A DNA stretch of 64,000 nt, from assembly GCF_016403105.1 (NCBI RefSeq), contig NZ_CP046155.1, positions 2,633,906 to 2,697,905 on the forward strand, read 5' to 3'. This DNA comes from Leptolyngbya sp. BL0902. GTDB taxonomy: Bacteria; Cyanobacteriota; Cyanobacteriia; Phormidesmidales; Phormidesmidaceae. The translations under genes were made by a program, and so were the position numbers. The notes under the pieces were generated by a model. The model searched no databases. It was not told the origin of the DNA and saw nothing but the letters and a program-made list of their open reading frames with translations. Positions within the stretch are counted from its first letter, which is position 1. Each line of letters starts with the position of its first letter. Positions 10,512 to 19,626 of the stretch are shown here, in pieces.

Positions 10512-11354
10512 CTAAGGAGCATAGACCGCTTGGTAAACCGTTTCTAGATCGCCGCGACGGTAGAGGTAGCGGTTGCTGCGGCGAGAAGATCGGTATTCGC
10601 AGCCACGCTGTTCTAGGTGGTGCTGAATATCACGGGGAGGATGGCCAAACCCCTTTGCCGCTTCACTGAGGGGAATCCACTGCTGTTCAAGGATGTGGCG
10701 CAACTGCCGATCTGACATCCCTTGGAGCTGGGTCAGCAAGTGCCTAGCCAACAGCCAGCAGGCTTTAGCATCGGCTAGGGCGCGGTGGGATTGGCCCACC
10801 TTAAAGCCAAAGTGCTGCACCAACTGGGGTAGGCTGCGGGAAGGCAGATCCGCCAGCAGCAATCGCGATAAAATCACCGTGCAAAATTGCTGTGCATCGG
10901 GGCGGATGAAGGGCTGGTTCATGCGGTGATATTCCGACTGAAGAAAGCCGTAGTCAAACGCTAGGTTGTGCCCGGTCAAAACCCCGGCGCTGAGGGGTGA
11001 GATCAGGTTAGGCCAGAGGTCGCAGGAAAGAACACCTGTTTCTACCATGGCGGTGGTAATGCCCGTCAACTGCGTAATCTGGGCCGGAACTCGCACCTGC
11101 GGATTGACCAAAAAACTGTCTTCATAGGTGACGCCCCCAGTCAGGGAACCCTGAAGGATACCAATCTCAATTACCCGTGAGGTGGATGGCTTAGGGCCAG
11201 TGGTTTCTACGTCGATCACCGTTAGGGTGGCCTGGTCAAGCTGGCGATAGTAGGCAATTAGGCGATTCGTCCACAGCGATGACTGGGCCGATCCTCTAAC
11301 GGAGACTGGAATCATGACCTTTGTTGCGTAGCGCTTTCTTCCAAAGTGCCACAA
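10512..11354 (-). CDS. DnaQ-like DEDDh 3'-5' exonuclease
   Basis: A predicted two-metal 3'-5' exonuclease related to the DNA polymerase III epsilon domain. Exo I is VIDVETTGPKP, Exo II is GHNLAFDYGFL and Exo III is HRALADAKA, giving all five DEDDh residues. The last ~75 residues (from SEAAKGFGHPP, with an Arg-rich YRSSRRSNRYLYRRGD) lie outside the nuclease fold and may bind nucleic acid. At 280 residues and without polymerase-binding signatures, a stand-alone repair or RNA-processing nuclease is more likely than the replicative proofreader. Met14 (position 11315) is an alternative start. It begins 18 bp after the WecG-like gene stops, so the two are probably one transcript though functionally unrelated. 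Confidence 0.9.
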   Translation of the reverse strand: MWHFGRKRYATKVMIPVSVRGSAQSSLWTNRLIAYYRQLDQATLTVIDVETTGPKPSTSRVIEIGILQGSLTGGVTYEDSFLVNPQVRVPAQITQLTGITTAMVETGVLSCDLWPNLISPLSAGVLTGHNLAFDYGFLQSEYHRMNQPFIRPDAQQFCTVILSRLLLADLPSRSLPQLVQHFGFKVGQSHRALADAKACWLLARHLLTQLQGMSDRQLRHILEQQWIPLSEAAKGFGHPPRDIQHHLEQRGCEYRSSRRSNRYLYRRGDLETVYQAVYAP

Positions 11355-11372
11355 AAACTTAGGTTCATAACC

Positions 11373-12410
11373 CTACTGACCCGAGTTTTCTTGGGTCTGG
11401 TTTCGCCGAGCCAATCGCTCTTTAACGATTAGCCAGAGGAACGGAAGGTCATCCACCAAGTAGCGCTTCCACAACCGCTTTGGCTCCGATGCTAGTCGAT
11501 AGAGCCACTCAAGCCCAAGTTTGCTGACCAGTTCTGGCGCGCGGGGTTTATTGCCCGCCTCAAAGTCGATGGATGCACCCACCGCCAAGAAAATATCAAT
11601 GGAGGGTAGCTGGTCTTTATACTTAGCAATCCATTTTTCTTGCTTAGGTGCCCCCACACCCACAACCAAAACATTGGCCGGAGACTGGCGAATCATTTCT
11701 AGGATACGCTGACATTCGGCCTCGTTTTTCTCAAAGCCAAAGGAGGGAGAATGGGCCTGAACCACAATTTCTCGGCCAATTCGATCATTAATTCGCCGTT
11801 GGGCCTCGGCGGCCACCCCTTCGGCCCCACCCAGGATAAAAATTTTGATATTTTCGTTGTTGCGGTGATGTTCGCAAAACATTGGGAACAAATCTGACCC
11901 AGAGATTTTGGCCTTGATAGGACGTCCCAAAAACTTGGAGGCCATCAGCAACACCTGGCTATCACATACCCGGAAATCGGCCTGATTATAGGCTTCTACA
12001 AAGTCAGGATCCTTTTGCAGTTTCATCAGATGATCGACGTTGGGAGTGAACACCACGCCCCGCTGAAGCTGCTGCAAAAAGTCGCTGGCGGAAATATTGT
12101 CGATAGCTACATTGAGAATCTCGACCCGCTGACGCAGATAGCTGCTCTCCCGCTTTTGAATTTCGCGCGCGGTAGACTCTAGGGCAGCTCGGCGAAACTT
12201 GCGGTACAGTACCTGCACCTCCTCCGCAGAAACCTGCTGGGGTGCGGCTCCCTCCCCCTGGGAGAGGGGCTCAGGGGGCATCAAAATTTCTACGGGCTCC
12301 GCTGGGAGGTTGTCCAGCTCAACCTCAGACTCTGACAAGGGCTGAATCGGCGTTGGCTCCATGGCGAATCCCTGAATCTCAGTAACAGCGTGGACGGCTG
12401 AAAAGGCCAT
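11373..12410 (-). CDS. WecG/TagA/CpsF-family glycosyltransferase
   Basis: GT26-family enzyme that would add an N-acetylmannosamine-type or related sugar to a lipid-linked precursor for surface polysaccharide. The family core covers about residues 95-330: FTPNVDHLMKLQKDP, the DSQVLLMASKFLG block, IFILGGAEGVAAEA, VVGVGAPKQEKW and the C-terminal GLEWLYRLASEPKRLWKRY. The acidic Glu/Pro-rich 75-residue N-terminal extension is not part of the fold. Met17 (position 12362) could be the real start. Acceptor and donor cannot be read from the sequence. A divergent family 2 glycosyltransferase lies about 390 bp away, which suits a small polysaccharide cluster. Confidence 0.88.
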   Translation of the reverse strand: MAFSAVHAVTEIQGFAMEPTPIQPLSESEVELDNLPAEPVEILMPPEPLSQGEGAAPQQVSAEEVQVLYRKFRRAALESTAREIQKRESSYLRQRVEILNVAIDNISASDFLQQLQRGVVFTPNVDHLMKLQKDPDFVEAYNQADFRVCDSQVLLMASKFLGRPIKAKISGSDLFPMFCEHHRNNENIKIFILGGAEGVAAEAQRRINDRIGREIVVQAHSPSFGFEKNEAECQRILEMIRQSPANVLVVGVGAPKQEKWIAKYKDQLPSIDIFLAVGASIDFEAGNKPRAPELVSKLGLEWLYRLASEPKRLWKRYLVDDLPFLWLIVKERLARRNQTQENSGQ

Positions 12411-12803
12411 TCCGATGGGCCTAGTCAGCAGGAACCCAGGGGCCAGCCGAGGTTGGTAAACATCGTTGACTTACCGACCGTAGCTAGACTGGATGGCTAT
12501 CATACTAACCTGACCATCTCGACCAGTCTACGTAACCCTGCTGGCTTATCCTAGGGGCAACCCCCAGCACGCCCCTAGAAAGTACGCAGACTTTATCAAA
12601 GCTGAATCGTCCTGTAAAGCTAATTTGAGATGTCTTCATTCCTTCATGAATGGCCCATGGCAGTGTTGTCTAAGCTATCGTCTATCCCCAGAAAACGCCT
12701 GGGGCCAAGGGCGTGCTGTTCTAAGGGAGGGTGCTAGGATGAGGGCGCTCACCTATGGCCCACTGCGTTCGTTTGGTATTCACTTTAATTAACATAGCCT
12801 GCC
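12411..12803. other. Divergent promoter region between two glycosyltransferase genes
   Basis: 393 bases without coding potential between divergent starts. They must hold promoters for both the WecG-like and the GT2 gene. A short inverted repeat CATTC/GAATG occurs at about 12638-12651. I see no RNA gene or riboswitch motif. Confidence 0.5.
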
Positions 12804-14012
12804 ATGCTAATCCCTATTCTCACGGTTGTTCTAGGGCTAGGGGCTCTGGTTTTGCTGATTCCCTGCGCCACCCTAGGGTTAGAAGTGCTGGCGGCTTTCT
12901 CCGCCCGATCTAAGGATTTCATGCCCCAGGGTGGAGCGATTGGAGATCGAGAGGCGATTGGCCCGGTGGCGGTGCTGATTCCGGCCCACAACGAGTCGGT
13001 CGGCATTGAGCGCACCTTGGCCGGGTTGCAGCCTCAGTTGCGGCCTCAAGATCGCCTGGTGGTGATTGCAGATAATTGCAGCGACGACACGGCCCAGGTG
13101 GCCACCGCTGCGGGGGCTGAGGTGGTAGAACGTTTTAACACCAGCCTGCGGGGCAAGGGCTATGCCCTCGATTTTGGCCTGAATTACCTCAAAAGTGCGC
13201 CGCCCAGCGTAGTGATTTTGATGGATGCCGACTGCGACACGCCCCCCGGTAGCCTTGCCCAACTAGCCCACCACGCCCTCACCCAAGGACGGCCCGTGCA
13301 GGCCAACTACCTGATCGAGCAGCCCCCCAGCCAAAGCCTGAAGGGATTAATTTCGGCCTTTGCCATCAAGGTCAAAAACCTGGTGCGGCCCTTGGGGTTG
13401 CGGCGGTTGGGGGCTCCTTGTCTGCTCACCGGAACCGGAATTGCCCTGCCTTGGGAAGTGGCCATCGCGGTCAACGTGGCCAGCGGTCACATTGCTGAGG
13501 ATATGAAGTGGGGGCTGGATCTGGCCTTAGCGGGCCACCCGCCGACCTTTTTGGCCTCGGCGAAAGTCACCAGTCGGCTACCCAGCGACGACCAAGCCGC
13601 CAAAACCCAGCGCACCCGTTGGGAACACGGCCACCTGCAAATTATGAAGGAGTACCTGCCCAAATTGTTTAGCCAAGGGCTGCGGCGGGGGCGGCTGGAT
13701 CTGATGGCCCTGGGCCTAGAGTTGTCGATTTTGCCCCTCTCGCTGCTGGTGATGGTGTGGGCGGCGGGGACGGCCCTCACGCTGGTGTTTGCCCTCATCA
13801 CCCAGGCTTGGCTGCCGCTGGCGGTGGCGAGCTTGGCGGGTTTGCTGCTGTTTTCAGCGGTTTTTCTGGCCTGGGCGCGGTTTGGCCGAGACGATATCAG
13901 CCTGCGTCAACTGGTGATGATTCCCCTCTACATCCTCTGGAAAATCCCCCTCTACATTGCCTTCCTGATTCGGCCCGAAAAACAGTGGATCCGCACCCAG
14001 CGGGATAAGTAA
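12804..14012 (+). CDS. Membrane glycosyltransferase family 2
   Basis: A 402-residue processive-type GT2 enzyme. An N-terminal membrane segment (residues 3-30) precedes the GT-A domain. VAVLIPAHNES starts the nucleotide-binding fold, VVIADNCSDDT follows, and the metal-binding triad reads DADCD near residue 142. HIAEDMKWG supplies the probable catalytic ED, and KTQRTRWEHGH corresponds to the QxxRW-like motif. Two or three further hydrophobic segments at about 305-375 complete a membrane-embedded architecture. The substrate is unknown; extracellular polysaccharide or glycolipid synthesis is likely. No clear Shine-Dalgarno precedes the ATG. Confidence 0.9.
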   Translation: MLIPILTVVLGLGALVLLIPCATLGLEVLAAFSARSKDFMPQGGAIGDREAIGPVAVLIPAHNESVGIERTLAGLQPQLRPQDRLVVIADNCSDDTAQVATAAGAEVVERFNTSLRGKGYALDFGLNYLKSAPPSVVILMDADCDTPPGSLAQLAHHALTQGRPVQANYLIEQPPSQSLKGLISAFAIKVKNLVRPLGLRRLGAPCLLTGTGIALPWEVAIAVNVASGHIAEDMKWGLDLALAGHPPTFLASAKVTSRLPSDDQAAKTQRTRWEHGHLQIMKEYLPKLFSQGLRRGRLDLMALGLELSILPLSLLVMVWAAGTALTLVFALITQAWLPLAVASLAGLLLFSAVFLAWARFGRDDISLRQLVMIPLYILWKIPLYIAFLIRPEKQWIRTQRDK

Positions 14013-14155
14013 GCGGAACAAACAAAGCCTAGCCATAGCGTTTTTTCAATCGTTGCTGCGCCACGGTGAAGAATCGGGGAGCCCAGGGCACCTGTTAATC
14101 TAGAGTCAGCCCGCTGAGGATCGGTGGGGTTGTCTCCTCTGTACCCTGATCTCCT

Positions 14156-15868
14156 ATGAATGCCCTAGCTCGCGATGTCCAAATCTATCCCATTGCAGCG
14201 GGGACTACGGTGCTGCGCTGCCGCAGTTGGAACCGTCTGCGCTTCGAGATTGAGTATGCCCTAGAGCGGGGCACCACGGCCAACAGCTACCTGATTCAGG
14301 GAGATCGCACGGCGCTGATTGACCCGCCGGGGGAATCCTTTAATGAGATGTTCCTCACGGCCCTAGAGCAGCACATCAACCTGTACCAGGTGAACTTCAT
14401 TGTGCTGGGGCACATCAACCCCAACCGGGCCGAGACCCTGAAAATTCTGCTCCAGCGGCTGCCTGATGTCACCCTGGTGTGCTCCAACCCCGCCGCCCTC
14501 GCCCTCAAGGACTTGCTGCCCGAAGCCTCGCCCCGGGTGCGGGTGATCCGCAGCGGTGAGGATCAGTTGGATTTGGGCCAGGGGCACTGTCTTCAGTTTG
14601 TGCCCATCCCTACCCCCCGCTACCCCGGCGGCATGGCCACCTTCGATCCCTATTCCAACATTCTCTATACCGACAAATTTTTTGGGGCGCACCGCTGCGG
14701 CGAAAACGTCTTCGACCTCGGCTGGAGCGATCTGCTCGAAGATCGGCGCTACTACTTCGACTGTTTGTTTGCCTCCAGCGTGCGCCAGGTAACGGCAGCC
14801 CTAGACCGCATGGAGGCGTTTCCCTTTGGCGTTATGGCCCCAGGCCACGGCCCGGTGGTGCAGTACAGCGCCAAGGAACTGTTCCACAGCTACCGCCAAT
14901 GGAGTCAGGCCCAGACCTCTCAGGATCTCTCGGTGGCGCTGATCTATGCCTCCGCCTACGGCAACACCGCCACCCTGGCCCAGGCCTTGGCGCGGGGCAT
15001 CACCAAATCCGGTGTGGCCGTAGAAGCCATCAACGCCGAGCAGACCGATCCCGCCGACATCAAAGCCGCCGTGGAAAAATCAGCGGGCTTTTTGATGGGG
15101 TCGCCCACCTTGGGGGGCCACATGCCGACTCCCATGCAAACGGCCCTAGGCATTGTGCTGGCGTCGGCCTCTAAGACGCAGATCGCCGGGGTCTTTGGCT
15201 CCTTTGGCTGGAGCGGCGAGGCCATCGACATGCTGGAAGGCAAGCTGAAGGACGGCGGCTATTCCCTGGGGTTTGAGTCGATTCGGGTGAAGTTCAAGCC
15301 CACCGATGTCACCCTCAAGTTTTGCGAAGAGGTGGGCACCGACTTTGCCCAAGCCCTGAAAAAGGCCAAACGGGCCAAACAGCCCCGCACTCCGGCCTCT
15401 TCGGTGGAGCAAGCGGTGGGGCGGCTGGTGGGTTCTCTCTCCATCGTCACCGCCCGCCAAGGGGAGGTTTCCAGCGCCATGCTGGCTTCCTGGGTGTCCC
15501 AAGCTTCCTTCACGCCCCCCGGCTTCACGGTGGCGGTGGCCAAGGATCGGGCCATCGAAACCCTGATGTACCCCGGCAATCCCTTCGTGCTCAACATTCT
15601 GGCTGAAGGCAAACACCTGGGGCCGATGAAGCATTTCCTCAAGCCCTTTGCCCCCGGCGAAGACCGCTTTGCGGGCATTGACACCGATACCGCCGAAAAC
15701 GGCGCTCCCATTCTAAAAGACGCCATCGCCTATTTGGAATGCACCGTGGCGGAACGGATGGAGTGCGGCGATCACTGGCTGGTCTATGCCACCGTGCAAG
15801 CCGGACAGGTGCTAGACGGCGAAGCCAAAACCGCCGTCCACTATCGCCAAACGGGGACTCATTACTAG
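14156..15868 (+). CDS. flv1: Flavodiiron protein, Flv1 type
   Basis: Cyanobacterial class C flavodiiron protein: metallo-beta-lactamase-like diiron domain (about 1-250), flavodoxin domain (about 260-405, IYASAYGNTATLAQAL) and flavin-reductase domain (about 420-570, AMLASWVSQASFTPPGF). Flv1 with Flv3 reduces O2 to water with electrons from the acceptor side of photosystem I, protecting it in changing light. The metal site is degenerate. The HxExDH block reads GHINPNR, the next His position is Arg (PRYPGG) and the Asp position is Lys (TDKFFG), while the last His (APGHGP) remains. Such non-canonical ligands mark the Flv1/Flv2 group and separate it from Flv3/Flv4. No flv3 gene is in the window. 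Confidence 0.93.
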   Translation: MNALARDVQIYPIAAGTTVLRCRSWNRLRFEIEYALERGTTANSYLIQGDRTALIDPPGESFNEMFLTALEQHINLYQVNFIVLGHINPNRAETLKILLQRLPDVTLVCSNPAALALKDLLPEASPRVRVIRSGEDQLDLGQGHCLQFVPIPTPRYPGGMATFDPYSNILYTDKFFGAHRCGENVFDLGWSDLLEDRRYYFDCLFASSVRQVTAALDRMEAFPFGVMAPGHGPVVQYSAKELFHSYRQWSQAQTSQDLSVALIYASAYGNTATLAQALARGITKSGVAVEAINAEQTDPADIKAAVEKSAGFLMGSPTLGGHMPTPMQTALGIVLASASKTQIAGVFGSFGWSGEAIDMLEGKLKDGGYSLGFESIRVKFKPTDVTLKFCEEVGTDFAQALKKAKRAKQPRTPASSVEQAVGRLVGSLSIVTARQGEVSSAMLASWVSQASFTPPGFTVAVAKDRAIETLMYPGNPFVLNILAEGKHLGPMKHFLKPFAPGEDRFAGIDTDTAENGAPILKDAIAYLECTVAERMECGDHWLVYATVQAGQVLDGEAKTAVHYRQTGTHY

Positions 15869-15970
15869 CTATCTGTAACCCAAGGCTCTCTCTGTTTCAG
15901 GGAGCCATTGGGAATGGCGAAGTTAGGACGTTCTATTCCGAACTAACCCGTATGGCTCTGATTCCCCAGG

Positions 15971-16037
15971 GATGCATTGCGGCTCATCTGAATCAATAGG
16001 GATTTCAGACAAACCGTTTTGGAGCCGCGAATGCACC
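15971..16037. repeat. Small palindromic intergenic repeat, copy 1
   Basis: Arms GATGCATTGCGGCTC (15971-15985) and GAGCCGCGAATGCACC (16022-16037) are imperfect inverted repeats around a ~36-bp spacer. It lies in the convergent gap between flv1 and the PTPS gene. The same arm pair occurs at 38432-38494, which suggests a dispersed REP-like element. Confidence 0.6.
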
Positions 16038-16135
16038 CTATATCCTGGGCAAGCAACAGCAAAAGTCACCCACTGTTAGGGGGACTCCCATTCATCCCAG
16101 AGACATTTTATATTCTGTACCGTGGCGAGTTAAGG

Positions 16136-17002
16136 CTATACCGTAGCCAGTTCAGGCACAGCGGCGGCGGTAGTGCTGGTCGGCTCAACGGCGCAGTAGA
16201 CCTCGGCGGAGTTGTTGGGGCTTTCGATCAGCTTCACCTTGTGCAGGCTGGCCCCTAGGGCGGCGATGGGCGCTTGCAGCAGATCCCGGATGTGAACCGC
16301 AATGTTTTCGGCGGTGGGCACCACTTCGGCAAAGTAGGGAATGTCTTTATTCAAAAAGGTGTGGTCAAAGGGCTCGACCACGGTGTCATCAATGACGGTT
16401 TGCAACTGGGCCAAGTCCACCAGCATTCCGGTGCGAGGGTCAATCTGGCCCTTCACCGTGACTTCTAAATGATAGTTGTGGCCGTGGCCGTGGGGGCGGG
16501 CGCATTTGCCGTAGATTTCGCAGTTTTCTTCATAGCTCAGCTTCGGCGAAGCCAGCCGATGGGCGGCACTGAAATGGGTGCTGATGGTGAGGTAGGCGTC
16601 CATGGCATTTCCTTGATAATCGGCCCAGAGTTCGGGGTGTTCAAACAGTTGAATATTGACGATGGGCAGGTGCGGCATCAGCCGATCCCAAATCACCTTG
16701 GCCAGGTATTCCGTTGTCGGGAGGGTGTGCTGAAATTCGGGCCACACGTCGTTGAGGTAGGCAAAATCGAGCTGGCTGGTTACTTCCCGCTTGATGACAT
16801 GCTTCACATCCGAGAGGTTGAGCACCATGCCATACTCGTCTAGATCGCCCTCCATGGCCACATAGAGCACGTAGTTATGACCGTGGCCCGGAGCCTTAGC
16901 GCAGGGGCCAAACTGCTCGGCATTGGCCACCTCCGAGAGTTCCGGTAGCCAATAGCGATGACTGGCCGAAAACTCCGCCCGACGGTTAATAATACATTTC
17001 AT
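16136..17002 (-). CDS. Tandem 6-pyruvoyl-tetrahydropterin synthase (PTPS/QueD-family) protein
   Basis: A 288-residue protein with two PTPS-fold domains in one chain, roughly 1-135 and 136-280. Each carries the zinc-binding and catalytic set: FSASHRY with GPCAKAPGHGHNY in the first, FSAAHRL with GKCARPHGHGHNYH in the second. Both also keep the later DVKHVIKREV/DLAQLQTVIDD segment and a Glu near the end (LFEHPELWAD and LIESPNNSAEV). PTPS enzymes convert dihydroneopterin triphosphate to pterin intermediates; QueD forms use it for queuosine. Known family members are single-domain oligomers, so this is an internal duplication that is found in cyanobacteria. Which pterin product it makes is not determined. 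Confidence 0.88.
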   Translation of the reverse strand: MKCIINRRAEFSASHRYWLPELSEVANAEQFGPCAKAPGHGHNYVLYVAMEGDLDEYGMVLNLSDVKHVIKREVTSQLDFAYLNDVWPEFQHTLPTTEYLAKVIWDRLMPHLPIVNIQLFEHPELWADYQGNAMDAYLTISTHFSAAHRLASPKLSYEENCEIYGKCARPHGHGHNYHLEVTVKGQIDPRTGMLVDLAQLQTVIDDTVVEPFDHTFLNKDIPYFAEVVPTAENIAVHIRDLLQAPIAALGASLHKVKLIESPNNSAEVYCAVEPTSTTAAAVPELATV

Positions 17003-17241
17003 AGACTGTAACGCTACTTAAAGAAGCGTAAATTTGAGTAACAAATCCCCCTTCAGCATAGTCTAAAATCCCCACGCTTTGCCCGGTTTTAGAGCAACCC
17101 TCGCGCCCTGGGATCACGATATCCCTGGGATTTAGGATGAGACGCCTAGGGTGAGCGCTTTTGGGGTTTTGGCCGGGAAGTTGGGTCAATCCACCCAGGT
17201 ACATAGTTGGAATCAGCTCACTTCAGATCATCAGCCCTGTC

Positions 17242-18141
17242 CTAGCGCTGGGCCGTACGGGGCAGGGCCAATTGGCCCGAGGGCGTTAACCCCGTAACGG
17301 TGAGGGTGTATTCAATAAAACTACCGCCACCACCGCTCCAGCCTAGGAGTTGGCCATCGGGGCTGAGTTCGGGGTAGTTGCCGTAGGTGGTAACGGCCAC
17401 ATAGTACAGGTCAGTGCCGGGTAAGGGCACATGGTCTAGGCGAGATTGCAGGCCGTTGAAGTCGTCGTTGCTGGCAATCAGGTAGCCCTGGCTGTCGAAG
17501 AGGTACAGTTGGGAGTCATCATCGGTGTAGCGCAGTCCGGGCAGGATGCGCGTCACCGTCACGTCTACCGTCACCTGATCCCCTTGTCCCCCCACAAAGG
17601 CAAACACCTCCACCCCAGCACTCACGGCTCCAGCGGTGACGGCGGTGCCGTTGGGTGTGCCGATTAACAAGGCTGGAGACAATGCAGGGATGTCGGTCAG
17701 GTCAGGTTCCAGCAGTCCGGCCCGTTGGGTAGCGTTGATCTGCCGGGTAAGGGGGTCGGGGGTGAGGTCGGGGATTCCAGCCTGCCGCTGAAGGGCGCGA
17801 TCTAGCTGAAGGGGCGGGCTGGGGGTGGGCACCACTTCAAGGTACTGGGTGAGGTGTTCTTCGCAGCCGGGAAGACCCTGAATTTGGAGGTTTTCGGTCT
17901 GGTAGCGCTGCAACCTGTGGCGAAAGTCCACCAACTCCTGACGGCTTTGGGCCGAAATGTCGGGTAGGGCTATCATGGCGCTGGTATGGTCAATGGCAGT
18001 GGCCCAATCGTTGAGACACACCGCCGTTTGAAGCTGCCATGGCAGGGTTGTCCGGGGCAGCATGGCCACCGCCGGAGATACCCCCAGCCCCAGCCCAGCC
18101 AGGGCGAGAGTACCTAGGCCAAGCCAAACACGTCGAGTCAT
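17242..18141 (-). CDS. Secreted protein with C-terminal PPC-like domain
   Basis: A 299-residue exported protein. The chosen ATG follows GGGGGAGTCT and opens a clear signal peptide (MTRRVWLGLGTLALAGLGLG, cut near SPAVA). A central helical region of unknown function lies at 30-150. The last ~140 residues resemble a bacterial pre-peptidase C-terminal (PPC) domain: VEVFAFVGGQGDQVTVDV, then LYLFDSQGYLIASNDD, then YYVAVTTYGN. PPC domains are beta-sandwiches attached to secreted enzymes, but no protease domain is visible here. An in-frame start 90 bases upstream (18231) lacks a ribosome site. It lies about 100 bp downstream of the nitronate monooxygenase-like gene on the same strand. Confidence 0.75.
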   Translation of the reverse strand: MTRRVWLGLGTLALAGLGLGVSPAVAMLPRTTLPWQLQTAVCLNDWATAIDHTSAMIALPDISAQSRQELVDFRHRLQRYQTENLQIQGLPGCEEHLTQYLEVVPTPSPPLQLDRALQRQAGIPDLTPDPLTRQINATQRAGLLEPDLTDIPALSPALLIGTPNGTAVTAGAVSAGVEVFAFVGGQGDQVTVDVTVTRILPGLRYTDDDSQLYLFDSQGYLIASNDDFNGLQSRLDHVPLPGTDLYYVAVTTYGNYPELSPDGQLLGWSGGGGSFIEYTLTVTGLTPSGQLALPRTAQR

Positions 18142-18246
18142 AGACTCCCCCTTATGCCAGTAGATTGCCGCCGCCGGGATATTACCCCAACTCGGACCGT
18201 GAACTACCTCTAGGGTACCCGCTTTGCCCAATCCCGCTTCACCCCC

Positions 18247-19347
18247 TTACCCAACCACCAATTCCCGCATGACCTCGGCAACAGGTACCAGTCGATCCCC
18301 TTGGCCGACGTGGCTACCAGAAAACACCAGGCCGTTTTCCACATCCCCCCGGCAGGCCCGATCTAGGGCGCGAAGGATACAGTAGGTTTCCCGTTTATCG
18401 CGGAATTTGCACACCTGAAGGCAGTTGGCAAAACACTGGCTTTTTTCCCCCGGCAGTTCCCCAGCCATCACCCGATCCACAAAGGGAGTGCGGAGGGCGC
18501 GTCCCGGCAGGCCCACGGGGCTAGGCACCAGCACCACGTCCGCCGGATCGGCGTTGAGGTGAAATTCTTTGTAGCGGGGGTCGGCGTCGCATTCCTCGGT
18601 GGCGATGAATCGGGTGCCAATTTGCACACCGCTAGCCCCTAGGGCGAGGGCCTTCACCAAGGTTTCGTGGCTATAGATGCCCCCGGCGGCAATCACAGGG
18701 ATGGGGCTATCGTAGGTGTCGGCCAGATACTTGACCAGGGCGGGGATCACCGCTTCGGAACTAATGGCGGGATCGCCCAGTTCCTCGGCCTTGGCCCCCA
18801 GGTGGCCCCCGGCAGATTGGGGATTTTCCACCACAAAGGCATCGGGCAGACGGTTAAAGTTGCGCTGCCACTTTTTGCACACCACCTGAGCAGCCCGCAC
18901 GCTGGAAATAATCGGCACCAGGGCCACCTCGGGCCGATGGGCGGTGAGACCGGGCAGACCCAGCGGCAATCCAGCCCCGGAGATAATCAGGTTGGCCCCA
19001 TGATCGGCGGCGGTGGGGGCTAGGGTTTCATAGTCGCGTGCGGCCACCATAATGTTGACGCCGATGATCCCCTTGGGGCTGAGGGCACGGGCCTTTTGCA
19101 GCTCGTCGATGAGGGCGAGGCGATTGGCCTCAAAAAACTGTTCTTGGCGCTTCTTCGGGCTTTTCTCGTCAATGTCAAAGTAGGGGGAGTTCATCCCTAG
19201 GCCCACTGCCGAAATAATCCCAATTCCGCCAGCATTGGCCACCGCCGCCGCCAAATTAGCGCCGGAGATACGAATCCCCATGCCGCCTTGAATGATGGGA
19301 TAGGGTACGGTGTGGATACCGAGGGTGAGCGGGGGTAGAGCAGTCAT
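18247..19347 (-). CDS. Nitronate monooxygenase / 2-nitropropane dioxygenase-family flavoprotein
   Basis: FMN-dependent TIM-barrel protein of 366 residues from the Met that begins MTALPPLTLG. Family landmarks are PIIQGGMGIRISG at the N-terminus, NAGGIGIISAVGLG, NIMVAARDYE, GAGLPLGLPG, ENPQSAGGHLG (the active-site His of the family) and VIAAGGIYSHETLVKALALGASGVQIGTRF for phosphate binding. Many relatives are annotated from similarity only and oxidise alkyl nitronates, so the physiological substrate is open. The C-terminus has a Cys-rich ECLxxCKF-like stretch (CFANCLQVCKF) that could hold a metal. A longer frame to 19473 exists, but the ATG at 19347 has GAGG upstream and matches the fold boundary. 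Confidence 0.85.
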   Translation of the reverse strand: MTALPPLTLGIHTVPYPIIQGGMGIRISGANLAAAVANAGGIGIISAVGLGMNSPYFDIDEKSPKKRQEQFFEANRLALIDELQKARALSPKGIIGVNIMVAARDYETLAPTAADHGANLIISGAGLPLGLPGLTAHRPEVALVPIISSVRAAQVVCKKWQRNFNRLPDAFVVENPQSAGGHLGAKAEELGDPAISSEAVIPALVKYLADTYDSPIPVIAAGGIYSHETLVKALALGASGVQIGTRFIATEECDADPRYKEFHLNADPADVVLVPSPVGLPGRALRTPFVDRVMAGELPGEKSQCFANCLQVCKFRDKRETYCILRALDRACRGDVENGLVFSGSHVGQGDRLVPVAEVMRELVVG

Positions 19348-19626
19348 AGACAATGGAAACCTCACAAGACCGACAGGAACGCTGAAACGCCGCAGGGTAG
19401 AAAAAAGGGCACCGATGAGTGTGCCCTGCATAACCACGGAATGGGACTGACTGGAGGAGGGGGGTATGCGCATCCCCTATCGCAATCAACCATAGATAAC
19501 TATTAAGCGATAAATTGATAAAAAGCAACCCCCTGATGGGACTGGGGAGTTACGATTTTAGTAACCGTCCCGAATTTGGGGAAAAATTTGCGTAGGTTAG
19601 GGGCATGAAGCAGGGAGACCCCGACC

